A stretch of DNA of 14,802 nt from Byssochlamys sp. IMV 00236 (taxonomy: Eukaryota; Ascomycota; Eurotiomycetes; Eurotiales; Thermoascaceae), in contig MSJH02000135.1 in assembly GCA_001931875.2 (NCBI GenBank), forward strand, positions 1 through 14,802, read 5' to 3'. Below are positions 7,637-14,802 of the stretch, one piece after another. Each line of letters begins with the position of its first letter. Positions within the stretch are counted from its first letter, which is position 1. The notes below the pieces were generated by a model, which saw only the letters and a list, made by a program, of their open reading frames with translations, was not told where the DNA came from and searched no databases. The translations under genes were made by a program, and so were the position numbers.

Positions 7637-9497
7637 TCAACTCAAATTAATTGACTTGAAATGATAATCTACAAAAGAGCCATGAAAGGTCAATGGATTG
7701 AATTCACCAATTTCGAACTTGGCTATTTCTGTCATATCTTTAGCATCGATCACAACAAGGTAACAACACTTTGCATGGTTAGCTAAACTGATCAAGACAC
7801 CATCATCTTCATTCTCAGAATTTGGATGTGGCACAAAGATAGGCTCAGAGCAGCTGTAACCTCTTTCATAATATCGGAGTATGGGTCCATCATTCATGTT
7901 TACCTTGACCAGTGCAATCGTAGAATCATCTCCAAAGACTAATTGACAGCCATAGACAAAACCATAAGGCTTGCTAGCGTATTGCTGATGAATGCGAGGG
8001 AATTCAACATTGGTGGCAAATGTGTCTACAGAGACGAGCTTCTGCTGGGACAAGTTAATCGTATGTCTTACAAGATCGCCAAAATCGACTTGTTGCTGAG
8101 GAGGATAGGTGAAGCCATTGAGCTTGGTCGTTTCCTTTTCCAAATCTTTTACAGCCACACCACCAAAATTACGCACTTGATAGATGATATCACCATCGGC
8201 AAAGGCAGAACAGTCAAGATGAAGAATCGTGTCCCCGTTAGGATCTTTACTTTCGAATGCATTGGCTGTGTGGAAAGTAAAAAATTCGGGGGTAGGGATC
8301 GATGCGATGTGACCATTCTGTCCAGGGTAGTCTAGGTTTCGACGGATAATATGAAAGTACGTAGGTGCATTTTCGAGCCATTTCATACATGAGACAGCAG
8401 TTCCTTGAAGAAGCATGTTTACTGCTTTGTCCTTGTACACCAGTGGTGATTCAGGCAGAATAACATAATTCTTGGTCAGATAGAAGGAGTGTATGTATGG
8501 CGTATTGACCCTTGTTTGCTTGCTATCGCGTCTACGAGTAATGTTGGCCAGGATGGTCGTACTACCGTCTTTTGAAGTCTTGAAGACAGTGATTCTAGCA
8601 ACAGGAGCAAGATGCATAGAAAAATTGAAAGTCTCTCCTGTTTCTGGGTCCAGTTGATGATGAGCAGCAGAGAACATGCCATCTAATTCAGCATTGTAGG
8701 TTCCATAGTTAAAGATACGCTCGGGTACTATTTTTTGCATAGGAGATTATTGATCACAAACTTTTCCACTTTTCCCCCATTTGAACTTACCAAGTGTCTC
8801 TGCATGGATCTTTTGAAGTAAGTTTGCATCCGTTTTTGCGACCAAGACTTTCTCAGACAGTGTATTATCTTTATTCCAATGAGCAGGTAGCGGGAAATTG
8901 GGTGTAGGCGTCACTGCAACAGAGAGCCCATCAGGCTTGCTTCTATTTCTTAGTGTAGGGCGAAGAATATAGTTATCGACTCTTGAAAGAAAACTTCTTA
9001 TCCAACCAAAGAACGACAGGTCGTGAAGATGACCAAAGAAGACGAGTCCTATACGAGAGCCTGCTTTGATGTTTTCTCTTAAAGAGTTGGCAGTACATCG
9101 AGAATTATATGTGACTTGCTGTGTATCGCCCTTGATGACAACACGATGAACCACAGGCAAACCATCAAATGCATGACGAATGCTGTATGTGGTTCCATTA
9201 TTCTGCTTGATATTAAATATACCAGGGCCTGAAATATCATGATAAATAGGTCAAACACAAACATACAATTTATCATTTCTTACCAATACGATACATGATG
9301 CCATTCAGCCATATGGGAAGCTTACCACTGACGCACTTTAAATCAATTGGTTCTTGACATTCAAGTGTGTTCTCCATGCAATTGGATATTTGCATAGCAA
9401 GAAACTTTTTATAGTCTTGTGTATAACTCTTGTAGAGTAAATACAGAATAAATCCTCCAGGCAAAAGAAAAAAGATAACCAAAGTCATGAAAAACAT
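7637..9497 (-). CDS. carotenoid cleavage dioxygenase (CCD/RPE65 family), membrane-anchored
   Basis: Three exons (9497-9284, 9228-8791, 8727-7637; 1743 nt, 580 aa) join in frame across introns of 55 and 63 bp, both starting gtaag. These non-haem iron enzymes split double bonds of carotenoids or apocarotenals with O2. The four predicted iron-ligand histidines are all present: H240 (SAAHHQLD), H297 (YIHSFYLT), H370 (FFTFHTANAFE) and H566 (FHGSFVDY). FDG at residues 92-94 is followed by a conserved NSRCTANS stretch, and ETLVPERIFNYGTYN is the usual lead into the first ligand. Residues 1-25 form a hydrophobic segment, so a membrane-anchored N-terminus is likely; most family members only dip into the membrane. 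The first ATG at 9497 was chosen; frame extension to 9512 lacks an ATG. In Mucorales such enzymes make trisporoid mating-signal precursors from beta-carotene; which cleavage step this paralogue does cannot be told. Confidence 0.92.
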
Positions 9498-9560
9498 GAG
9501 AGCAGAAATCAATCAAAGAATAAAAGAAAGAAGAGAAAGGTAAACTACAGGACCTCCTTC

Positions 9561-9567
9561 TTTTATA
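9561..9567 (-). promoter_or_regulatory. putative TATA box of the dioxygenase gene
   Basis: TATAAAA on the minus strand, 64-70 bp upstream of the ATG at 9497, leaving room for a short leader. Position and sequence fit a core promoter, but no transcript data are available. Confidence 0.5.
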
Positions 9568-10183
9568 AGCATTTCATTATTCTTTTTTTTTTCATGCGCA
9601 TCGAACGATTATTTCCTTTTTGGTATTTTTTTCACCGTAACTGTCTACGAACTTGATTTTGTATGACAAATAAGATGTATATGCTGAACTTTTGGGGAAT
9701 AATGTATATCATGCTTTCTTTCTTTGTACAAGATGTCAATTGCTAGAAAAGAGAGGAATATTTTTGCATTAAAAATGGATGTTTTTCTATACCAGACTTC
9801 AAAGGTCATCTATAGACAACATCAAGTCTATTGAAAGAACAATAGCTGCTGTTTCTCTGCACCCATTTCCCTATCAAGGTGGTCATCACAATATATCATG
9901 AACCCTTGAGAAAAAACAAAAACAAAATAAAAATGACCTAGAACAAAGTGGTGTTTCATCCCAGAAAAATTCATAGATCAAGATAAGAAAGTGTGATCTC
10001 TCTCTCTTTCTATCTCTCTTTATAAGTTAAGGGGACATTAATGGAGGATTCAGATTATAAGTAAAACTGTATATCACATTCATTTCTATATGAAAATACT
10101 TGAATATATGCTTAGGACGAGACCAAAACAAACTTTATAAAAAATAAAGCGATAGAGAGAGAGGGAAACAGAGAACAAGAAAA

Positions 10184-10218
10184 CGTGCGCGCACGCGTGG
10201 CGCGTGTGTGTGTATATG
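10184..10218. promoter_or_regulatory. CpG-rich alternating purine-pyrimidine tract containing ACGCGT
   Basis: gtgcgcgcacgcgt then gcgcgtgtgtgtgtatat alternates purine and pyrimidine with a single break, a classic Z-DNA-prone composition, in otherwise AT-rich DNA. ACGCGT at 10193-10198 equals the MCB site bound by the MBF G1/S regulator in yeasts and lies 165 bp before the cyclin ATG. It is downstream of the best TATA-like word (10136), so it might lie in the leader rather than the promoter. Confidence 0.4.
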
Positions 10219-10362
10219 ACTTGAGAGTTTCAGCAAGTTCAATTTTCAACAAATTCCTGAGTTGTCAGGCACTATGCCAAGTTGAAAGAAAGAGAGAGAA
10301 AAAAATAATTTCCTTTTGCCCTTTCATCTTTATTCATTGTTATCTTTGCTTTACTTTTAATC

Positions 10363-12481
10363 ATGAATAAGATAGCACCTTATAATGCTGTTAAGCATCC
10401 TTCATTCCCAAGACCACAACCTCAAAAGAATGTGACCACCTTGATTCACTTCTGGAACACCAAATGTGCACAAGGAATTCCCAAGGATGACAAGCGAGAT
10501 AAGCCGGGAAATTTCGAGGACACAAAGCCAAGTAGAAAAGATGATCAAGTCCTGATTGATAACATAGCCAGTTCTCTCCTTTGCACATTGACCGATTCGG
10601 ATCTCTTCTGTGGCTTCTTTGATGAGATGGATCGTATTGGAGGTGGTATTGCGGCTTCTTTGGAACAAAACAGTCAAAGTGAGTCGTTGCATTGTGATGC
10701 AGATAGCTTGGTAGCTAGCGAACAAGAAAGTAGCGATATTGACAAGGAGATCAGCGGAGATTTTTCGTCTGCTATAGATGAAGCTCTTCCTGAGGTATCT
10801 TCTCCCGCTCCACAGGTTTCTCCTAAGGTGATACGTATTAGCCTGAGTAAAGCATTGAAGAAACCGTTCGTCAAGCTTTACAAGAAGGTAAAGAATGTGT
10901 TTGCAAAGCGCTTGGCCAAGCAAAACTCTATCGAGTTTGTTACCAATAAAGGCTGCACAAGTGATCCCGTAAGTGAGAGAAAGATGAGATATAAACTATT
11001 TTGTTGACAATTTTCTATCTATAGGTCCCATCCTTAATATCGCATACCAGTAATGATGAAGAAGTATGTTCTGACGAGCAAAGTGCTTGTAGTCAAGAAG
11101 AACTGCCAACACCCAAGGAAACGTCCTTCAGCCAGTACTTTAATGAAGGCGTGAATGACGAGAAGTCCTCTTTGCTTGGTGAATCTGAGTCATACCCACG
11201 AGTGAACTTGATCTCGTACTTGATCGACCCTGTTCAAGCCAAAGTAGGTGGCGGTAACTTAGGCACTGATGTTAGCGAGCTGTATTCACCACACAGCCAG
11301 ATAAAATATATCAACTCTTCAGGGTTATCACCAAGTGATTACATGAGCCGGTTCTCTATTGATGCACTACTGGGCAATTTACGCAGAATGTCGGAAGAGT
11401 TTCAAAGGCAAGATTTCAGCAGCGGTAGTTGTACGATCAGTAGCAATAATGACAGCATTGACTACTATGACATTCCGGTGAAGCAATTGTCTGACAAGCA
11501 TACTGTCATGTCGTCTATGTGGAGCCGACCTTCTTCACAGGTGATCCTCAAACAACACACAAGTATCCATCAAGTTCGCTCTTGTGTCACTCACGGCCAG
11601 ACCGAAACTGATCTTGAGTTTCAGGACCCTGTTCCTTATGTGAAAATCAACATGCAACGTCACGATACTTCTTCAAGGAAATACAAGCTTCCAGAGATTG
11701 TTCTTGAAGATAGATTGCTTTACAAACGATCTGTCTCGGCGTACTCTGGTTTGAAAGATTACGATCTAGCATGGCAAAGTACCTTTCACAAAGAGCAACA
11801 AGACATAGATAAACTTCAGATGACCCTACAAAGGTAAATATACATATACATATATAAAAGAGCATTGTCGCTAATAATTACATGTATATGTAGTGTTTCT
11901 TGCGCATTTTATGAAATGATCCAGACCAACCATCAGTATGGCCAATTTGAATGCGACCCTCTGTTTCTTTGCTACTCTGATGACTGGCAGACGGAACCCG
12001 AGACAGAATGGGTAGATATTTTTAGAGAGATGGCGATCATGTTTGAAAGGGTTGAGGTGAGACAATGTGTGTGTATGCATATAGGGGCTATCCTAACATC
12101 CTTTTCTTCTAGCTAACATCAGAACACGCCATCATTCTATTCATCTATACCAAGCGAATGATAGATAATTCTGGTCAGCACCTTTTTGATGGTAATTGGC
12201 AAAGTATCCTGATGGTCTCACTCTTGACCGCATTCAAAGTCTGGCAAGACTATTCAGTCTACAACTCTGACTACTTGCAGATTTTCCCTAGTCTTTCTGT
12301 TGAAACGATGTAAGATAAAGAAAAAGAATATATTCATTTCAAAATACTGAATCTTTCTTATTTTATCTTGTACAGAAATCAGATGGAGGTGCAATTCTTA
12401 AAATACCTCGGCTGGAACGTGAATGTTGCATGCTCAGAGTTTGCAATGACTTATTTTCATCTAAGGCAATTTTTAATATAA
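10363..12481 (+). CDS. cyclin Y-like protein with long N-terminal extension
   Basis: Five exons (10363-10968, 11025-11833, 11894-12056, 12113-12309, 12376-12481; 1881 nt, 626 aa) join in frame across GT...AG introns of 56, 60, 56 and 66 bp. The cyclin box occupies the C-terminus, about residues 505-622: WVDIFREMAIMFERVELTSEHAIILF begins it, GNWQSILMVSLLTAFKVWQDYSVYNSDYLQIF contains the NW and KVWxD hallmarks (554-572), and YLGWNVNVACSEFAMTYFHLR ends it. This pattern is closest to cyclin Y/CCNY, which activates PFTAIRE/PCTAIRE-type CDKs, so the partner is probably a CDK of that kind; a Pho85-type role is the alternative. The preceding 470 residues are Ser/Glu-rich and probably disordered, except a Lys-rich amphipathic stretch at 156-187. 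The ORF ends at 12481, five residues after the cyclin box, shorter than metazoan CCNY downstream. Confidence 0.85.
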
Positions 12482-12510
12482 TTAATAAATAAAGTCTCTT
12501 TTTTATGTAG
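12466..12510 (+). other. possible GC-AG intron at the cyclin 3' end
   Basis: ag/gcaatt at 12464-12471 and a pyrimidine-rich ttttttatgtag ending at 12510 could form a 45-bp GC-AG intron. Splicing would replace the last five residues by SIKESTVNK and a stop at 12536-12538. Without it translation ends at 12481. The gene model given uses no such intron. Confidence 0.3.
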
Positions 12511-13248
12511 CATTAAAGAGTCTACAGTGAATAAGTAATAAAAAGAAATTGCATGCCTCTGATTGTTTTAACTATAATGACGTTCATGTAGCGAACATAG
12601 ACGGACTCGGTTGCATATGCATTTAAAAGGTCCCTTTCTTTCTCATTAAAAGATCAAGCCTCCAAACAAGAAGGTCTGATTACCGCTAAAGTCAACCAAA
12701 CACTCTAGTGTTGTAAGTTCATTTGAAATATGACGTATTTAAAATGTATAAGAATCATATGCTCCATCTCTTTTGTCTGGCCACAGGTAGGTATTGCATT
12801 GTTTGGATCATTGGTATAAGGATTATCAATGATTGATAAACAGCGATCTGTGAGAAACAGCCCAAGTGCAACTAGAGGATTTAATAGAATTGTAATGATT
12901 TGTCTGGTACTATCTTTACATAAGATAAAGTATTATAATGTCCATGGAGCGCAAAAATATGAGAACATGCCTGGGAGCTGGATATCTATTACATTCTTGT
13001 GATATCGTTGAACAAATGGTTTTACTTCAGAAACATAAGAATACAAGATAGAGCAAGTGATTTATGGAAAGAGAAAACGAAGAAATTGGTCTTTAAGTAC
13101 AAGAATAAATACTGTTAGAAATAACGCATCATCAACTACTATAGACTACAAATGCCATGAACTAGTGCTGTGGGCTTAATACGAAGTACTATGTTAATAT
13201 TTAAGATGGCTGTGGATTGTGTACGAAATATTTATTGATTATTTGACG
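12482..13248. other. gene-poor region downstream of the cyclin gene
   Basis: No supported coding frame, RNA gene or repeat. The first part presumably holds the cyclin 3' untranslated region. Confidence 0.5.
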
Positions 13249-13779
13249 TCAAAGGTTGTAAACTTGATTTGTAGTGAGAGCACAGTAGAGGTACTTCAGA
13301 ACAGTATATCTCATATGGTTACTGACCATATTAGTTATACCTTCTAGAGCCTCTCTCGGCACACCTTTCTTTTTTGCGTACTAGAAGATTTTAAGGCTAG
13401 TTTGAAGAACAGGATCATCAACCGTCGAAAAATCAATTTTAACTTCTTTTGACTCATTCATCTATTCGTCTTCCACAAGAGACTTTTCATTATCTGATTC
13501 ATACTGACATCAATCCGCCTCATAGTTCTCCTCTTCGTCTATATTGCTAATGTCAACCATGTCATCAGCTTCTTTGCTGTCTGTTTCGAATATGTTGTCC
13601 AGGTACATGATATCTCCATTATATTCACTTGTACTATTATGAGTCTAGAAAAGAAGCTCATTCCAAATTAGTTAAAATATAAAGCATATTTCTACTTCTA
13701 CCTCAATGTCACTTCCTGAGCCCAAGTAATTAGGGTATTCATTCGAATAATGAAAAGCTTTTGTAACTTTACTTTTCAT
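13249..13779 (-). pseudogene. decayed acidic two-exon reading frame, unknown family
   Basis: On the minus strand an ATG at 13779 opens MKSKVTKAFHYSNEYPNYLG, a GT...AG intron (13701-13645, 57 bp) joins in phase to THNSTSEYNG, and the frame continues to a TGA at 13249-13251. It is broken by TGA at 13510-13512, TAG at 13462-13464 and TAG at 13381-13383. The first two thirds are Asp/Glu-rich (SKEADDMVDISNIDEEENYE), the last part basic and helical (YAKKKGVPREALEGITNMVSNH). Continued sense of both halves across the stops suggests a once-functional protein. I do not recognise the family; it could be an N-terminal segment of another transposon protein or a lineage-specific gene. A TATATATA word lies about 100 bp upstream. 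Confidence 0.45.
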
Positions 13780-14232
13780 GTTGTCTTTTATTTGAAATTA
13801 CTTCATCTTCATCCAACAGCTTTCCCTAAAACCACCATATAAGAATAAGACGCTTGTTCGGTGTGTGGTTAGACTGAGCGTATATATATACAGATCATGT
13901 AACAAGGATATAGGCACGATGATTTTTGCATCTGCATAGTTTGTCTCCTTTTTTTTCTTTTTTGGCCAACACTATATGCACCTGAAAATAGGCTAAATAA
14001 TGTAGAATTTATCATAAGTGGTCTTTTTTGATCAGTTGACAACATAAAATTAGAATAAATAATAACAACAATTCTTTTTTTTTTTTTATCTCTTTCTTCC
14101 TGAAAAGAAACAATCTAAGATGGTTGAAAAGTTTTGTTGGGTGGCATCATAGGTAATGGATAGAGGCAGCACACATAGTATTGGTCTAACTTCTGGTGTA
14201 TGTAGTATTTCTTAATCTTTATTTTATATTAT
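13780..14232. other. AT-rich spacer with T tracts
   Basis: No gene seen. Contains a T8 tract near 13951, a T13 tract near 14075-14087 and the (TA)n word near 13881-13889. Confidence 0.5.
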
Positions 14233-14641
14233 ATGTGCCTTACTTGCTTCAGACCAAAATGTCAAGACCTTCTCGTTGGAAGCAAGTTGAGCGGTCTGAG
14301 GAGCAGCGAGCTCAAAGAAATCCTTTCTCGCTGTGGCCAGATGCGCCCCTACCACGTTGTCAAGCTACCTGACCAGTGTGGGGCGTACATTCATTTCGTT
14401 AATGAAGTGGACGCCGTCACTTTTTTCTGGCGGCACGCCCTCCAAGAGGGTATAATCTGCAACTCTCTCTCGTCGGTCTCCATCCTGCCAACGTTAATAA
14501 ATGGTGCCCTCACCGTTTACGTAAGTATATTTCACATAAAGAAGTAATTGTATTCTCACTTTTTGTCATATTCATAGAACACGGTGGGGATGGAGAGCCT
14601 CGGTGGTTCCTCCTTCTGTATCTGGATGCAGGAGGAACGAT
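14233..14641 (+). CDS. RRM-like hypothetical protein, possibly partial or broken
   Basis: ATG at 14233 opens a frame reading DLLVGSKLSGL, SSELKEILSRCG, VVKLP, and GAYIHFVNEVDAVTFF. This matches the beta-alpha-beta-beta order of an RNA recognition motif, with RNP2-like LLVGSK and RNP1-like GAYIHF, though divergent. A GT...AG intron can be drawn at 14521-14578 (gtaagt to catag), after which the frame continues NTVGMESLGG to a TAA at 14639-14641; about 116 residues in total. Base composition is clearly richer in GC than the surroundings. An acceptor-like ttgcttcag at 14243-14251 suggests that the true start could be elsewhere. It may be a foreign or transposon-derived piece, such as the first ORF of a LINE, or one exon of a gene that extends past the edge. 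Confidence 0.4.
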
Positions 14642-14701
14642 AACACGGTAAGATTTATAAAAAAAATATGGTGATTCATGCTTACACGTTCTTAATTTAT
14701 A

Positions 14702-14802
14702 GGGAAGAAGGTTAGCTGGACCACATTAAGAGAGCCGTGATGGCTTGGACGAGGAGATTGCTGAGCTGGATGCAAGACGGGACCTTTTGATCCAAAAAAG
14801 AA
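14702..14802 (+). other. possible further exon at the window edge
   Basis: After a GT...AG pair (14652 gtaaga to 14701 atag), one frame reads ESRDGLDEEIAELDARRDLL to the window end, a plausible coiled-coil heptad pattern. It starts just after an in-frame TAA and does not join cleanly in phase to the preceding RRM-like frame. The GC-rich composition matches 14240-14640, so the two may belong to one locus continuing beyond the window. Confidence 0.25.

Larger units (their letters stand above)
9498..10362. promoter_or_regulatory. divergent intergenic region between dioxygenase and cyclin genes
   Basis: 865 bp with no coding frame I believe. It holds the dioxygenase TATA-like box, a CT-rich tract (about 9994-10020), a TATAAAA at 10136-10142, a GA-rich tract (10152-10178) and a CpG-dense alternating tract (10184-10218). 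The gap must contain both promoters. The stretch just before the cyclin ATG is pyrimidine-rich, common in fungal leaders. Confidence 0.5.

Noticed and set aside
7943..8335. 130-codon frame on the plus strand
   Set aside because: Antisense shadow of the dioxygenase exon 3, which carries conserved iron-ligand motifs on the other strand.
10185..10370. 61-codon frame before the cyclin gene
   Set aside because: Begins in the alternating CpG tract and overlaps the cyclin start in another frame; no protein features. An upstream-ORF role cannot be excluded but has no support.
10402..10923. 173-codon frame on the minus strand
   Set aside because: Antisense shadow of cyclin exon 1; the plus-strand frame connects in phase to four more exons and a cyclin box.

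Overview
The window looks like nuclear DNA of a filamentous fungus, most likely Mucoromycota and probably Mucorales. The reasons are many short introns (about 38-66 bp) with GT...AG ends, AT-rich gaps full of homopolymers and CT/AT microsatellites, a carotenoid-cleaving oxygenase, and a DIRS/MULE/Tc1 mix of decayed transposons. The order is an inference; no rRNA or other marker confirms it.

Layout. 1-880 is AT-rich with no gene I can support. 885-6217 is a transposon graveyard. It holds the C-terminal half of a Tc1/mariner-type transposase (- strand), a 68-bp tandem repeat in about 2.8 copies, a MULE transposase that kept its ends but lost its DDE core, the first-aspartate block of a second Tc1-type transposase (+), and, abutting that block, a DIRS-like retroelement with a Gag-like region, reverse transcriptase and RNase H but no visible tyrosine recombinase. 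All carry stops or frameshifts.

6581-12481 is the live part, with three multi-exon genes that I reassembled at consensus splice sites so that each gives one uninterrupted frame. ARV1 (+, 6 exons, 255 aa) is an ER lipid-homeostasis protein. A carotenoid cleavage dioxygenase (-, 3 exons, 580 aa) has all four predicted iron-binding histidines. A cyclin Y-like protein (+, 5 exons, 626 aa) has a very long N-terminal extension. ARV1 and the dioxygenase are tail to tail with 32 bp between stop codons. The dioxygenase and cyclin genes diverge from an 865-bp gap that contains a CpG-dense Z-DNA-like tract with an ACGCGT site.

12482-14802 is mostly gene-poor. It holds one decayed acidic two-exon reading frame of unknown family (- strand) and, at the right edge, a conspicuously GC-richer stretch encoding an RRM-like segment that seems broken or continues past the window. 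The three intact genes have no obvious shared pathway; ARV1 (sterol/GPI lipid handling) and the dioxygenase (apocarotenoids, in this group precursors of trisporoid mating signals) both act on membrane lipids, but their adjacency alone does not show cooperation. I found no CRISPR array, tRNA or rRNA.
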